Positions 1 to 10,619 are shown, numbered from the stretch's first letter. The stretch: DNA of 64,000 bases from Photobacterium galatheae (GCF_000695255.1 NZ_JMIB01000010.1:62001-126000), one strand, 5' to 3'. Numbers and translations are program-made. Notes: generated by a model not told the origin, from the sequence alone.

Positions 1-1619
1 TGATCATGGCTCTCATCACGAATGTGCTGAATCAGGTGCAAGGCAGGTGAATCACTGGGTAACGAAAATTCCTCTCCCGTCACCAGCAACAGTGTTTCCA
101 GCCCCGGCTTCCGCGTGGTTCCCTTAGCAACACCGACCAGTAATGGACGTTTTGGCCAGTCACCGGTGAGCGGACTAACCACATCATGCGCCCGGGACAA
201 CTGCCCTTTCCCACCGTCAATGAAAATAATATCGGGGATCTTCTCCGGATCCAGTTGTTTGCCGTAACGGCGATTCAGTGCCTGCCCCATGGCTGCATAA
301 TCATCCCCGCCGGTAATTCCCGTGATATTGAATCGCCGGTATTCTTGCCTGAGCGGCCCTTCCTGATTGAACACCACACAGGAAGCCACTGTTTTTTCGC
401 CCATGGTATGGCTAATGTCAAAGCATTCCATCCGGGAAAGTGAATCCAGTCCCAAGGTTTCTCGAAGTTCCGTGACACGCTGATGCACTGTCATCTTGTG
501 ATTGAGCTGGCTGGTTAACGCGGTCAGTGCATTGGTCTGAGCCAGTTTCAGATAACGGGCACGATAACTTCTGACTTGTGAACGCAGTTCGACCTTGCGT
601 CCTGCCACTTCAGACAGCGCAGCAGATAAACTGGCCTGTTCATCCCCTAAAGATTCACCCAGTAAGATGACAGACGGAATCACCCGCCCTTCCGCTTGAT
701 TGAAATAGTACTGACTGATGAAACTGGTGATGACTTCGGTCATATCCGTATCCGTCGGCATACGGGGGAAATAACTCCGGCTGCCCAGTACCTTGCCCTG
801 CCGGATGAACAACGCATGAATACAGGCAATCCCTTTATCCTGGGCAATCCCAATCACATCCAGATCATCTTCGTTGTCCTGACTGACAAACTGCTGCTCC
901 TGTACACGGCGCAGCGCCTGAATCTGATCCCGGTATCGCGCTGCTTTTTCAAACGCCAATTGCGAACTTGCCACTTCCATTTTATCGACCAGTGTATTAA
1001 TCACCTGACGATCTTTCCCTTGCAGAAACAGTCGCACAAAATTCACCTGCTCCGTGTATTCTTCATCACTGACGAGTCCTTTCACACAAGGGCCAAGGCA
1101 ACGTCCGATCTGGTACATCAGGCAGGGACGACTCCGGTTGGCATAGACCGAATCTTCACACTGGCGTATCGGGAAAACTTTCTGAAGCAAATGGAGGCTT
1201 TGGCGAACAGCGCCTGAATCCGGATAAGGGCCGAAATATTCACCCTTGCGTTTTTTCGCCCCGCGATGAACAGACAATCTGGGATGATGTTGTCCGCTCA
1301 GGAAAATATAGGGATACGATTTATCGTCACGCAGCAAAACATTGTACTTGGGCAAATACTGCTTGATGTAGTTGTGCTCAAGGAGCAGGGCTTCGGTTTC
1401 GGTGTGCGTCACCGTGACGTCAATCTTGCAAATATTACGAACCAGTGCGCGCGTTTTTTCACTGGAAACCTGTATACGGAAATAACTCGACAGTCGTTTC
1501 TTCAGGTCTTTTGCTTTCCCCACATAAATGACTTCCCCAACCTGATCGTACATCCGATATACGCCAGGTTGGTGAGTCACTGATTTCAGGAAACTTTTTG
1601 CATCAAAAGTGTCGGACAC
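1..1619 (-). CDS. uvrC: UvrABC excinuclease subunit C, 3' end beyond the window
   Basis: UvrC makes the dual incisions around bulky DNA lesions in nucleotide excision repair, working with UvrA/UvrB in the cytoplasm. The reading frame opens with a GIY-YIG nuclease domain ([10 protein letters not shown], then [11 protein letters not shown]), as in E. coli UvrC, and at the window edge still reads [20 protein letters not shown], a stretch conserved near the C-terminus. About 539 codons are present of the usual 600 or so. Roughly the last 70, with the helix-hairpin-helix part, lie outside. The start is GTG at 1617-1619. It shares its first base with the TAG stop of uvrY, so the two genes are translationally coupled. 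This uvrY-uvrC order is typical of gammaproteobacteria. Family assignment is very secure. Confidence 0.97.
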   Translation of the reverse strand, partial: MSDTFDAKSFLKSVTHQPGVYRMYDQVGEVIYVGKAKDLKKRLSSYFRIQVSSEKTRALVRNICKIDVTVTHTETEALLLEHNYIKQYLPKYNVLLRDDKSYPYIFLSGQHHPRLSVHRGAKKRKGEYFGPYPDSGAVRQSLHLLQKVFPIRQCEDSVYANRSRPCLMYQIGRCLGPCVKGLVSDEEYTEQVNFVRLFLQGKDRQVINTLVDKMEVASSQLAFEKAARYRDQIQALRRVQEQQFVSQDNEDDLDVIGIAQDKGIACIHALFIRQGKVLGSRSYFPRMPTDTDMTEVITSFISQYYFNQAEGRVIPSVILLGESLGDEQASLSAALSEVAGRKVELRSQVRSYRARYLKLAQTNALTALTSQLNHKMTVHQRVTELRETLGLDSLSRMECFDISHTMGEKTVASCVVFNQEGPLRQEYRRFNITGITGGDDYAAMGQALNRRYGKQLDPEKIPDIIFIDGGKGQLSRAHDVVSPLTGDWPKRPLLVGVAKGTTRKPGLETLLLVTGEEFSLPSDSPALHLIQHIRDESHD

Positions 1620-2263
1620 TACAACGTCTCTGTGTCTAGCATTCCATGACGAATTGCGAGATGGGTCAGTTCAACATCACCACTGATATCCAGCTTGTTA
1701 AACAACCGATAGCGGTAACTGTTGACTGTTTTCGGGCTCAGATTCAGCTGTTCTGAAATTTCAGTCACTTTCTGACCCTTGGTAATCATCATCATGATTT
1801 GTAACTCACGCTCAGACAAATCTTTAAAGGGATTTTCTGAGTTTGAAGCAAACTGACTCAAAGCCATTTGCTGTGCAATTTCCGGCGAAATATAACGCTG
1901 ACCGCTATTCACCGTGCGAATAGCATTCACCATCTCATCGGCTCCTGCGCCTTTCGTCAGATATCCACACGCGCCGGCCTGCATCACTTTCGTCGGGAAT
2001 GGATTTTCAGTATGGACAGTCAGGACAATAATCTTCACATCCGGATTGAAACGAAGAATCTTGCGTGTCGCTTCCAGTCCACCAATGCCAGGCATGTTCA
2101 TATCCATCAGGATAATGTCGGCATGTTCATTTCGACACCATTTGACGGCGTCTTCACCACTGATGGCTTCCCCTACCACTTTAATACCACGGACATCTTC
2201 CAGAAGACGTCGGATCCCTGTGCGAACCAGTTCGTGATCATCTACAAGGAATACATTAATCAA
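1619..2263 (-). CDS. uvrY: UvrY/GacA/VarA-type response regulator
   Basis: A 214-residue two-component response regulator of the FixJ/NarL class. It has a receiver domain at about residues 1-120 with the acidic pair D8-D9, phospho-acceptor D54 (MDMNMPG) and K104 (LTKGAG). A LuxR-type helix-turn-helix follows at about 145-205 ([11 protein letters not shown], then [17 protein letters not shown]). UvrY/GacA/VarA is phosphorylated by the BarA/GacS kinase and switches on CsrB-type small RNAs that titrate CsrA; that role is family knowledge. The kinase and the small RNAs are not in this window. The stop overlaps the uvrC start by one base. Confidence 0.96.
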   Translation of the reverse strand: MINVFLVDDHELVRTGIRRLLEDVRGIKVVGEAISGEDAVKWCRNEHADIILMDMNMPGIGGLEATRKILRFNPDVKIIVLTVHTENPFPTKVMQAGACGYLTKGAGADEMVNAIRTVNSGQRYISPEIAQQMALSQFASNSENPFKDLSERELQIMMMITKGQKVTEISEQLNLSPKTVNSYRYRLFNKLDISGDVELTHLAIRHGMLDTETL

Positions 2264-3110
2264 GCTGTATCTCCAATTATGATTTGGCTCTGCACCCTGC
2301 CGGAATTGGCGGGATAACTTTCGCTGATAGTACCCAATTTTGCCTGAACTTGGAATCTCCCGACAGACTGTTTATGTGTTTGAGTACAAGATTTACTCAA
2401 CGCCATCGGCCACATTCATCGAAGGAAACTTCCGCTTTTAACCTGTTAAGTCAAAAATTTACCGGGACTGTTACATATGAAGCAGTGCAGAATATTATTC
2501 AGTATTACCAAGCTGTTATAATCCACAAAATAAAAAAATGCCACTCCCATATTCATTCATTCTATTTATCATTGATGCCTGAATGATCCATGCTCAAGCA
2601 ATCGGAATACGCCATGCTGTTACACCATGGCATGAAGCCACCACACCATATGACATCAAGAGCACACAATTCCCCTCACTGATGCTTAGAGGGGATTATT
2701 TATCATTGCCACCTCTAAACTTCAGTTTAGCTCAGCCACTTTGCCGCAAGACGCTTCACTCGTAAAAAAGGGTTTCAGATCACAGAGTCTCGACTTGATT
2801 TGAAACCTCAGCAAATAAATCAGAAAAGCCATTAAAAATCAAAAATTTAAAAACAAAGCTCGGGTTTTTCATCACACCAGCGGCACAACATTTTTCACCA
2901 ACAACGACTAATATTTATAGAGATTCTGACTGTTTTATTGATAACGACAATATCAAAACATCATGATGCTATCGCTATGACAACATTTAGAAACAAATTA
3001 AATACATCACAAAGTGGGCAACCGTTTAAAAAGCAATCAATTCATTGATTAAAAAGGATTAATTAATTTTTCAAGAGAAACCAAATCATCACAAGGCGTT
3101 AACACAAAAG
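2264..3110. other. Long intergenic region between uvrY and xdhA
   Basis: About 850 bases between divergent genes with no convincing protein-coding gene. The right half (from about 2780) is AT-rich. Several short hairpins are visible: CCCCTC/GAGGGG at about 2674-2694, CTAAAC-TTCA-GTTTAG at 2716-2731 and GGTTTCA/TGAAACC at about 2770-2807. These could belong to an unannotated transcript or a long leader, but I recognise no known RNA family. It must also carry the uvrY promoter. Confidence 0.5.
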
Positions 3111-3126
3111 TTGACTAACGAGTCAA
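3111..3126. promoter_or_regulatory. RutR-type operator, distal xdhA site
   Basis: TTGACTAACGAGTCAA, a perfect 6-bp inverted repeat around a 4-bp centre. The layout matches the E. coli RutR site (TTGACCA-2-TGGTCAA, also 16 bp). Its left half doubles as a plausible -35 box (TTGACT), with CAGAAT at 3134-3139 as -10 after 17 bases, so a bound repressor would block xdhA transcription. The likely binder is the TetR/RutR-like protein encoded at 21496-22107. Confidence 0.6.
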
Positions 3127-3138
3127 GTATATCCAGAA

Positions 3139-3154
3139 TTGACTTATAGGTCAG
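3139..3154. promoter_or_regulatory. RutR-type operator, proximal xdhA site
   Basis: TTGACTTATAGGTCAG, an imperfect version of the palindrome at 3111-3126, with the same 16-bp length. It starts 28 bases downstream of the first site and 25 bases before the xdhA start codon. The paired sites suggest two dimers over the promoter and 5' leader. Confidence 0.5.
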
Positions 3155-3178
3155 TTCATGAGCCTGTGAGGAGGTCAC

Positions 3179-4627
3179 TTGATTACGTTTTTGTTAAACC
3201 AAGACGTTCGGGAAGAAGAACATCTCTCCCCGAACATGACGGTACTGAATTACCTGCGTACCCATGTTCAAAAAACAGGCACCAAGGAAGGTTGCGGCTC
3301 TGGGGATTGCGGTGCCTGCACCGTTGTGCTGGGCGAACTTGTTGACGGTAAGCTGCAATATCGCTCTGTCAATTCCTGCCTGACTTTCGTCTCTTCTTTA
3401 CACGGTAAGCAATTGATTACCGTGGAAGATCTGCAATCTTCAGACAAGCAGCTTCACCCGGTTCAGCAAGCCATGGTTGAGTACCACGGTTCCCAGTGTG
3501 GCTACTGTACGCCGGGCTTCATTATGTCGATGTTTGCGCTGAGCAAAAACAAGCCGGCTGCCGACAAAGAAGATGTGATGGAAGCGCTGGCCGGCAACCT
3601 GTGCCGCTGTACCGGCTACCGCCCGATTGTGGATGCAGCGCTTTCTCTCAGTCAGGAAACCCAACTGATGGACCAGTTCGCAGCACTGGAACAACAAACC
3701 CTTGAGAAGCTGTCGAAGATCAGCCTGTCGAACGCCACGCTGAAACATGAAGGCCAGTATGGATTTTCCCCTACATCCAGCGATGAGCTGGCAAACCTGC
3801 TGCTGACGCATCCGGATGCACGCATGGTTGCCGGGGGAACGGATTTGGCATTAGAAGTGACTCAGTTCCATCGCCCCATCCACAAGCTGATCAATGTCGG
3901 TCAGATCAGTGACATGAAAATACTGGCAGAAACTGAAAGCAGCATTGAGATTGGGGCCAACCTGCCCATTTCCGACTGCTACGCCACACTGAAAAAGTAC
4001 TATCCGGATTTTGGGGAACTGCTGCATCGCTTTGCTTCGTTACAGGTTCGGAATCAGGGCACGCTGGGCGGCAATATTGCCAACGCGTCACCGATTGGTG
4101 ACAGCCCGCCGCTGCTGATCGCACTCAATGCACAAATTGTCCTGCGTTGTGGCAATGAGCGTCGCACACTGCCTCTGGAAGATTACTTCATCAGCTATAA
4201 AGTCACGGCGCAGCAACCTTCCGAGTTTATCGAGAAGATCATCGTGCCTAAGCCGGTGATTGGCAGCGAGTTCCGCGCTTACAAACTGTCGAAACGTCTG
4301 GATGATGACATTTCTGCGGTCTGTGGTGCCTTTACGCTGTCACTGAGTGACGACGGCAAAGTTGCAGACGCACGCATCGCCTTTGGCGGGATGGCCGCAG
4401 TGCCAAAACGTGCATCCAACTGTGAAGCTGCATTAATCGGTCAGTCATGGAATCTCAGCACTGTCAAAGCCGCGATGGCTGCGCTACGCGATGACTTCGA
4501 ACCGCTGTCAGATTTCCGGGCCAGTCAGGAATATCGTGCATTAACGGCAGCCAATCTGCTGCACCGTTTCTACCTCGAACAACAGTCCAACGGCCAAATT
4601 GAAACAAGGGTAACTGCTTATGTCTAA
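3179..4627 (+). CDS. xdhA: Xanthine dehydrogenase small subunit (2Fe-2S and FAD domains)
   Basis: The electron-transfer subunit of molybdenum xanthine dehydrogenase, which oxidises hypoxanthine and xanthine to urate and passes electrons to NAD+. The 482 residues hold a plant-type 2Fe-2S domain (CGSGDCGACTVV, residues ~35-50), a second 2Fe-2S domain (QCGYCTPGFIMSM ... NLCRCTGYRPI, ~105-145), then a FAD-binding domain (VAGGTDLALEV at ~215; LGGNIANASPIGDSPP at ~295). The start is TTG at 3179, chosen because AGGAGG ends four bases before it and an upstream ATG meets a stop after three codons. It overlaps xdhB by 8 bases. Two RutR-type palindromes precede it. Confidence 0.96.
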   Translation: MITFLLNQDVREEEHLSPNMTVLNYLRTHVQKTGTKEGCGSGDCGACTVVLGELVDGKLQYRSVNSCLTFVSSLHGKQLITVEDLQSSDKQLHPVQQAMVEYHGSQCGYCTPGFIMSMFALSKNKPAADKEDVMEALAGNLCRCTGYRPIVDAALSLSQETQLMDQFAALEQQTLEKLSKISLSNATLKHEGQYGFSPTSSDELANLLLTHPDARMVAGGTDLALEVTQFHRPIHKLINVGQISDMKILAETESSIEIGANLPISDCYATLKKYYPDFGELLHRFASLQVRNQGTLGGNIANASPIGDSPPLLIALNAQIVLRCGNERRTLPLEDYFISYKVTAQQPSEFIEKIIVPKPVIGSEFRAYKLSKRLDDDISAVCGAFTLSLSDDGKVADARIAFGGMAAVPKRASNCEAALIGQSWNLSTVKAAMAALRDDFEPLSDFRASQEYRALTAANLLHRFYLEQQSNGQIETRVTAYV

Positions 4628-7040
4628 TCATCACCATACCCCATTGAGTCACGATGAAATGGTGGCGAAATTCGCGCAGGATCTCACGTCAGGCGTTGGG
4701 AAAAGCGTGAAGCATGACAGCGCCACCAAACAAGTTACCGGTGAAGCCGTCTACATTGATGACCGGCTGGAATTTCCGAACCAGCTGCATGTCTACGCGC
4801 GCACCAGTACTTACGCTCACGCGAAAATTACCAAACTGGATGTCAGCCCGTGCTATGCCTTTGAAGGCGTCGCCATTGCCATCACCAGTAAAGATGTCCC
4901 GGGACAACTGGACATCGGTGCCGTACTGCCGGGCGATCCACTGCTGGCTGATGATGTGGTTGAGTTCTACGGTCAGCCCGTGATCGCAGTGGCTGCAAAT
5001 GACATGGAAACCGCACGTAAAGCGGCACAAGCCGCCATCATCGAATACGAGCCACTGGAAGCCGTCCTTGATGTAGAAGAAGCGCTGGCGAAAAAACACT
5101 TTGTTTCAGACAGCCACCAGCACAAACGGGGGGATTCCGAAAGTGCACTGGCAACAGCCAGGCACACGCTGGAAGGCGACCTGCACATTGGGGGTCAGGA
5201 GCATTTCTATCTGGAAACTCAGGTCAGCTCCGTCATGCCCACAGAAGATGGCGGTATGATCGTCTACACCTCGACCCAGAACCCGACCGAAGTTCAAAAG
5301 CTGGTCGCAGAAGTGCTGGGTGTGCCGATGCACAAAGTCGTGATTGACATGCGTCGCATGGGGGGCGGCTTCGGTGGTAAAGAAACACAGGCCGCGGGCC
5401 CTGCATGTCTGGCGGCAGTCATCGCTCACCTGACCGGCCGTCCGACCAAAATGCGTCTGCCACGCATGGAAGACATGACCATGACGGGAAAACGTCATCC
5501 GTTTTACAACCAGTACAAGGTCGGTTTTGACGATAACGGCCGTATTCACGGCATTGATATCACCGTGTCAGGAAACTGTGGTTACTCCCCTGACCTGTCG
5601 AATTCGATTGTCGACCGGGCCATGTTCCACTCCGACAACGCCTACTATCTGGGCGATGCCACCGTCACCGGTCACCGTTGCAAGACCCATATTGCATCGA
5701 ACACCGCATACCGTGGCTTCGGCGGTCCTCAGGGCATGATGACCATTGAACACATCATGGACGAAATCGCCCAGTATCTGGGTAAAGATCCGCTGGATGT
5801 CCGAAAAGAAAACTACTACGGCCATGAAGACCGCAATGTCACCCACTACTACCAGACCGTGGAAGATAACTTCATTCACGAAATCACGGATCAACTGGAA
5901 GCCAGCAGTGACTATCAGGCACGCCGGAAAGCCATCACCGAGTTCAACAAAACCAGTCCGGTCCTGAAAAAAGGTCTGGCACTGACCCCGGTGAAATTCG
6001 GGATTTCCTTTACTGCAACCTTCCTGAATCAGGCCGGTGCACTGATCCACATCTACACCGACGGCAGTATTCACCTGAACCACGGGGGGACTGAAATGGG
6101 TCAGGGCCTGAACACCAAAGTGGCTCAGGTGGTTGCAGAAGTCTTTCAGGTCGATATCGACCGGATTCAGATCACGGCGACCAACACCGACAAAGTGCCG
6201 AATACATCGCCAACGGCTGCGTCGTCCGGTGCTGACCTGAACGGGAAAGCGGCTCAGAATGCGGCCTTGACCATCAAACAGCGTCTGATCGACTTCGCAT
6301 GCAGCCACTTTAAAGTCACCCCGGAAGATGTGGTCTTTAAAAACGGTCTGGTCCAGATCCGTGAAGAATTGCTGAGCTTTGAAGAACTCATTCAGCAGGC
6401 TTACTTCAATCAGGTTTCTCTGTCGAGCACCGGTTTCTACCGCACACCGAAGATTTACTACGATCACGAGAAAGCCCGTGGCCGTCCGTTCTACTACTAC
6501 GCCTATGGCGCAGCCTGTGCCGAAGTGGTCCTGGATACGCTGACCGGAGAATACAAAATCCTGCGTGCAGACATCCTGCACGATGTGGGTGCCTCGCTGA
6601 ACCCGGCCATCGATATTGGTCAGGTTGAAGGCGGCTTCATTCAGGGGGTGGGCTGGCTGACCACAGAAGAGCTGGTCTGGAACGAGCAGGGTCGCCTGAT
6701 GACCAACGGTCCGGCGAGCTACAAAATCCCGGCGATTGCGGATATGCCAATCGATTTCCGCACCAAACTGCTGGAAAACCGCAGCAATCCGGAAGATACC
6801 GTCTTCAACTCAAAAGCTGTGGGTGAACCGCCGTTCATGCTGAGCATGTCTGTCTGGAGTGCCATCAAAGATGCCATCCGTTCTGTTGCAGAGCCTGGCA
6901 CTTTAGTGAAGTTAGACACACCCGCAACACCAGAGCGCGTTCTCTGGGCTATTAATGAAGTGCAGCCATCGCTGTCTCAACCCTTCCTGAGCCGCAGGAA
7001 ACAGGAAGAGGAAACTACGGCTCCTGAACAAGCCCAGTAA
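4620..7040 (+). CDS. xdhB: Xanthine dehydrogenase molybdopterin-binding (large) subunit
   Basis: Catalytic subunit of bacterial xanthine dehydrogenase, 806 residues, the normal size for the XdhB form in which the eukaryotic single chain is split in two. Visible family motifs are the MGGGFGGKE loop that contacts the molybdenum cofactor, AYRGFGGPQGM (with the substrate-positioning Arg), GGTEMGQGLNTK, and near the end KAVGEPPFMLS, which carries the catalytic Glu of the GEPP motif. All look intact. The start codon lies inside the last codons of xdhA, and xdhC follows 58 bases after the stop, so the operon is xdhA-B-C-guaD. Confidence 0.97.
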   Translation: MSNHHHTPLSHDEMVAKFAQDLTSGVGKSVKHDSATKQVTGEAVYIDDRLEFPNQLHVYARTSTYAHAKITKLDVSPCYAFEGVAIAITSKDVPGQLDIGAVLPGDPLLADDVVEFYGQPVIAVAANDMETARKAAQAAIIEYEPLEAVLDVEEALAKKHFVSDSHQHKRGDSESALATARHTLEGDLHIGGQEHFYLETQVSSVMPTEDGGMIVYTSTQNPTEVQKLVAEVLGVPMHKVVIDMRRMGGGFGGKETQAAGPACLAAVIAHLTGRPTKMRLPRMEDMTMTGKRHPFYNQYKVGFDDNGRIHGIDITVSGNCGYSPDLSNSIVDRAMFHSDNAYYLGDATVTGHRCKTHIASNTAYRGFGGPQGMMTIEHIMDEIAQYLGKDPLDVRKENYYGHEDRNVTHYYQTVEDNFIHEITDQLEASSDYQARRKAITEFNKTSPVLKKGLALTPVKFGISFTATFLNQAGALIHIYTDGSIHLNHGGTEMGQGLNTKVAQVVAEVFQVDIDRIQITATNTDKVPNTSPTAASSGADLNGKAAQNAALTIKQRLIDFACSHFKVTPEDVVFKNGLVQIREELLSFEELIQQAYFNQVSLSSTGFYRTPKIYYDHEKARGRPFYYYAYGAACAEVVLDTLTGEYKILRADILHDVGASLNPAIDIGQVEGGFIQGVGWLTTEELVWNEQGRLMTNGPASYKIPAIADMPIDFRTKLLENRSNPEDTVFNSKAVGEPPFMLSMSVWSAIKDAIRSVAEPGTLVKLDTPATPERVLWAINEVQPSLSQPFLSRRKQEEETTAPEQAQ

Positions 7041-7098
7041 AACCGCCGGGAAATCGTAAATGGCGGGTCTATTTGGCCCGCCAGATGAGGAAAGCGCA

Positions 7099-7959
7099 AT
7101 GTTTAAAGACAACTGGATTCATGCCCTGGCTGAACTGGATCAGCGTGGTGAGCCTTGTGTGATGGTCACGGTGCTGGCCGACCGTGGTTCTGTTCCCCGT
7201 GATGCCGGCACAAAAATGCTGGTCACCCGGAATGAAATTATTGCCACCATTGGTGGGGGTCATCTGGAGCACAAAGCCATCAAGCTGGCTCGGGGAATGC
7301 TGCTCACCGGAGACAGACATCCCCGCGTCGAGCATTTCAATCTGGGTGCCCGACTGGGCCAGTGTTGCGGCGGCATGGCGACACTCAGCTTAGAACCCAT
7401 TGGTCAGCAACAGCATCATCTGGTGCTTTTGGGGGCGGGCCACGTTGCCAAAGCCTTAATCCATATTGTCAGTACATTGCCTTTCCGCGTGACCTGGATT
7501 GATCAGCGAGACAGTGAGTTCCCTGCCGAACTGCCCCTTGGCGTGACCAAACTGGTCTCGGATGATCCGGTCGGTGAAATCCGTGATATGCCAAACCACA
7601 GTTATTACCTGGTGATGACCCATAACCATCAGCTTGATTTTGAGCTGGCAAGGGAAATCCTCAACAGAAATGACATCGCATACTTTGGCATGATTGGGTC
7701 GCTGACCAAAAGGAAGAAGTTTGATTATCGACTGTCTCAGCGCGGTTACGACGATGAAACCATTCATCGTATGGTTTGCCCGATCGGCATTGATGCCGTT
7801 CAAGGCAAACACCCGGCGGAAATTGCCGTGTCGGTTGCCGGAGAGCTGATCGCCCACTATCAGGGCGTGCCGGTTGCCGACAAGCGCGGTGCCGGTGAAC
7901 ACGACGCTGCAGCTACAGCTACAGCGTCTGATGACAGTGTCGATCCTCAAGTCGCCTGA
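7099..7959 (+). CDS. xdhC: XdhC, molybdenum cofactor insertion factor for xanthine dehydrogenase
   Basis: XdhC binds the molybdenum cofactor, supports its sulfuration and hands it to XdhB (established for Rhodobacter capsulatus). The 286-residue frame has the XdhC hallmarks GSVPRDAGTKMLV near residue 30, ARLGQCCGG with paired cysteines near 95, a Rossmann-like GAGHVAKALIHI at ~115, and FGMIGSLTKRKKF. I chose ATG 7099 (MFKDNWIHALAEL) because GAGGAAA precedes it by 5-6 bases; the frame is open from 7060 but lacks a ribosome site there. The tail after ~265 is Ala/Thr-rich and low complexity (three AT pairs). guaD follows 24 bases later. Confidence 0.95.
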   Translation: MFKDNWIHALAELDQRGEPCVMVTVLADRGSVPRDAGTKMLVTRNEIIATIGGGHLEHKAIKLARGMLLTGDRHPRVEHFNLGARLGQCCGGMATLSLEPIGQQQHHLVLLGAGHVAKALIHIVSTLPFRVTWIDQRDSEFPAELPLGVTKLVSDDPVGEIRDMPNHSYYLVMTHNHQLDFELAREILNRNDIAYFGMIGSLTKRKKFDYRLSQRGYDDETIHRMVCPIGIDAVQGKHPAEIAVSVAGELIAHYQGVPVADKRGAGEHDAAATATASDDSVDPQVA

Positions 7960-7983
7960 CAGCGGTACATGAAGGAAATATAA

Positions 7984-9333
7984 ATGACAACACAACGCAC
8001 AGCTTATCGCTCAGCGATTTTACACAGCATTGACGACCCGTATGAAGTGGGCCTCGAAAACAGCTTTGAATTTTTTGAAGACGGCATTCTGGTTGTCGAA
8101 AACGGCCACATCATCGATCTGGGTCCTGCTGAAGCAGTTCTGGCCCGACAACCTGATTCGCTTCATGTGACTGAGTATCAGCACAAACTGATCACGGCCG
8201 GATTTATTGATACCCATATCCACTACCCGCAAACCGGGATGATTGCGTCTTATGGTGAACAGTTACTCGACTGGCTGGAAAACTACACGTTTCCGGAAGA
8301 ACTCAAGTTCAAGAACCCGGTTTATGCCCGTCAGGTCGCCAACATTTTCCTGAATGAACTGGCCAGCAACGGGACCACAACGGCACTGGTTTTCGGCACC
8401 GTTCATCGAGAATCTGTCGACGTTTTCTTTGAAGAAGCCCAGAAACGAAACCTGCGGATGATCGCCGGGAAAGTGCTGATGGACCGCAACGCACCAGATT
8501 ACCTGACCGATACCCCTGAGTCGGGCTATCAGGACTCCAAAGCCCTGATCGAAAAATGGCACAAGAAAGACCGTCTGCTTTACGCAGTCACCCCCCGTTT
8601 TGCGCCAACCTGCACAGATGAACAGCTGGCAACGGTCGGCAAACTGCTGGAAGAATACCCGGATGTGTACATGCATACACATCTGTCTGAGAACAAGAAA
8701 GAAATTGAGTGGGTTCTGGCGCTGTTCCCGGATCGTGAGACCTATCTGGATGTTTACGACCATTACAAGCTGCTGAAAGAACGCGCAGTCTTCGCGCACG
8801 GCGTCCACCTGACCGACTGTGAATGTCAGCGTCTTGCGGAATCCGGCTCAGCGATTTCGTTCTGCCCGACATCAAATCTGTTCCTTGGCTCGGGTTTATT
8901 TAACCTGCCAAAAATGGAACACCACGGTGTTCGGGTTGGGATGGGAACGGATGTCGGTGCCGGCACCAGCTTCTCGCTGCTGCAAACCATGAGCGAAGGC
9001 TACAAAGTACTGCAATTACAGCAGCAGAAACTACACCCGTTCAAGTCGCTGTATCTGGCGACGCTGGGCGGTGCGAGAGCCCTGTATCTGGACGATAAGA
9101 TCGGCAACCTTGAGCCAGGCAAAGAAGCGGATTTTGTGGTGTTGGATCTGCATGCGACCCCGCTCATGTCCTTCCGGATGCAACAGGCGAAAACTTTGGA
9201 AGAACAACTCTTTGTGCTGATGAGCCTGGGCGATGACCGGACAGTCAGCAAAACCTTCATCTACGGCGAAAAAGCCTATGATGCCGAAGAGACAACCGAA
9301 CCAGCAATGGTAACCAAGAAAAAAGCGAGCTAA
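7984..9333 (+). CDS. guaD: Guanine deaminase
   Basis: A 449-residue amidohydrolase converting guanine to xanthine, the substrate of the XdhAB pair encoded just upstream. Metal ligands are visible as GFIDTHIHYPQTGM (~residue 75, HxH), HTHLSENKKE (~235), FAHGVHL (~275) and GMGTDVGAGTSFSL (~325). The GuaD type is supported by IDTHIHYPQ and by the operon context. AAGGAA lies seven bases before the ATG. It is the last gene of the + operon and is followed by a strong hairpin terminator. Confidence 0.95.
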   Translation: MTTQRTAYRSAILHSIDDPYEVGLENSFEFFEDGILVVENGHIIDLGPAEAVLARQPDSLHVTEYQHKLITAGFIDTHIHYPQTGMIASYGEQLLDWLENYTFPEELKFKNPVYARQVANIFLNELASNGTTTALVFGTVHRESVDVFFEEAQKRNLRMIAGKVLMDRNAPDYLTDTPESGYQDSKALIEKWHKKDRLLYAVTPRFAPTCTDEQLATVGKLLEEYPDVYMHTHLSENKKEIEWVLALFPDRETYLDVYDHYKLLKERAVFAHGVHLTDCECQRLAESGSAISFCPTSNLFLGSGLFNLPKMEHHGVRVGMGTDVGAGTSFSLLQTMSEGYKVLQLQQQKLHPFKSLYLATLGGARALYLDDKIGNLEPGKEADFVVLDLHATPLMSFRMQQAKTLEEQLFVLMSLGDDRTVSKTFIYGEKAYDAEETTEPAMVTKKKAS

Positions 9334-9365
9334 AACTCGCGTCTCCACAATATGCGTCTATCCTT

Positions 9366-9417
9366 GCCCGCCCTCGGTATTCACGTTTGTTATACCGCCG
9401 AGGACGGGCGTTTTTTT
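9366..9417 (+). terminator. Rho-independent terminator after guaD
   Basis: A GC-rich inverted repeat (GCCCGCCCTCGGTAT ... ACCGCCGAGGACGGGC) with a long loop, followed by seven T. It ends the xdh-guaD operon and sits just before the 3' end of the convergent hmp gene. Confidence 0.85.
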
Positions 9418-9433
9418 ATTACGTTTTTAACTG

Positions 9434-10606
9434 TTACAGCACTTTATGCGGCCCGAAACATTCATAGTGCATCTGAGACTCAGGTACGCCTTTCTCCTGC
9501 AACTGTTTGGCAATGTGCTGCATGAATGGCACCGGCCCGCAGAAATAGAACATGGTGTTCTGCCAGTCGATTTGATCAGCTAACTGACTGAGATCCATCA
9601 ATCCTTCAAAATCAGCAGATTTCCCTTGTGGTTCGCGGTACCACACATGACTGGTGACTTGCTCAGATGTCTCCGCAATGTGCTGAACATGCGCACCCAG
9701 CGCATGCTGAAGATGATTTTCTGCCGCATGTAACCAGTGCACAGGGGCCTGATGGCTCTCCTGAATACTCTCCAGCATCGCCAGCATGGGCGTCAGGCCC
9801 ACACCCGCCGAGATCAGTGCGACCGGCTGAAAAGCTTCAGAACGGAAATAAAAATCACCCGATGGTGCTGCAAGCCGCACTTTATCGCCCACTTGTAAGT
9901 GCTGGTGTAAATAATTAGAAACAGTTCCTTGCTCTTCCCGCTTCACAGAAATGCGATAGGTCTGCGCATTGGGCGTTGCCGACAGGCTGTACTGACGGAT
10001 CTCCTGATTTTCAAAACAGTCAGGCTTTAAGTAGATCCCAACGTACTGGCCGGGTTGATATGCCGCGACCGGCTGGTCGTCGGTCGGCATGAAGACGAAG
10101 CTGGTGATCACGTCGCTCTCGCGACTTTTGGCCACCAGCTCGAACTCCCGGGTCCCCCGCCAGCCGCCGGTTTTAGATTCACTTTCCTGATAAATCGCTT
10201 CTTCACGGTCAATAAAGACGTTCGCCAGCACACCGTAAGCCTCCGCCCAGGCATCCAGTACGGCCTGACCCGGAGAGAACATTTCGTCAATTGTGCCCAG
10301 CAAATGCTCACCAACAATCGCGTATTGTTCAGCTGTAATGTTGAAACTGGCATGTTTCTGCGCAATTTTTTCAACCACAGGCAGCAGCACTTCCAGGTTG
10401 TCGATATTCGCAGCATAGCCATAAACCGCATTGAACAGTGCTTCGCGCTGGCGGCCGCTGTCCTGATGCGTCAGGTTAAAAATATCCTTCAACTGAGGGT
10501 GATGACGAAACATCCGCTCATAAAAATGAACCGTGAGTTTCGGGCCGGTTTCGGCCAGCAGTGGTGCGGTAGATTTCACGATATCAATGGTGTTCTGACT
10601 GAGCAT
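9434..10606 (-). CDS. hmp: Flavohaemoprotein, nitric oxide dioxygenase
   Basis: Hmp oxidises nitric oxide to nitrate using O2 and NAD(P)H, protecting the cell against nitrosative stress. The 390-residue protein has a globin domain (1-~140) with B10 Tyr29, E7 Gln53 and proximal His85 (QKH), followed by a FAD-binding barrel ([10 protein letters not shown], ~205) and an NAD-binding domain ([17 protein letters not shown], ~270; [12 protein letters not shown] near the end). It is divergent from nsrR, with an NsrR-type palindrome in between that touches its ribosome site (AAAGGAAG). Confidence 0.97.
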   Translation of the reverse strand: MLSQNTIDIVKSTAPLLAETGPKLTVHFYERMFRHHPQLKDIFNLTHQDSGRQREALFNAVYGYAANIDNLEVLLPVVEKIAQKHASFNITAEQYAIVGEHLLGTIDEMFSPGQAVLDAWAEAYGVLANVFIDREEAIYQESESKTGGWRGTREFELVAKSRESDVITSFVFMPTDDQPVAAYQPGQYVGIYLKPDCFENQEIRQYSLSATPNAQTYRISVKREEQGTVSNYLHQHLQVGDKVRLAAPSGDFYFRSEAFQPVALISAGVGLTPMLAMLESIQESHQAPVHWLHAAENHLQHALGAHVQHIAETSEQVTSHVWYREPQGKSADFEGLMDLSQLADQIDWQNTMFYFCGPVPFMQHIAKQLQEKGVPESQMHYECFGPHKVL

Positions 10607-10619
10607 AACGGCTTCCTTT

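Noticed and set aside
2284..2765. Two short + strand frames between uvrY and xdhA
   Set aside because: No ribosome site, no conserved composition, and they cross several hairpins.
5568..6581. 337-residue open frame on the - strand inside xdhB
   Set aside because: It mirrors xdhB, which has all catalytic motifs. Long antisense frames arise here from codon bias, and no ribosome site precedes it.
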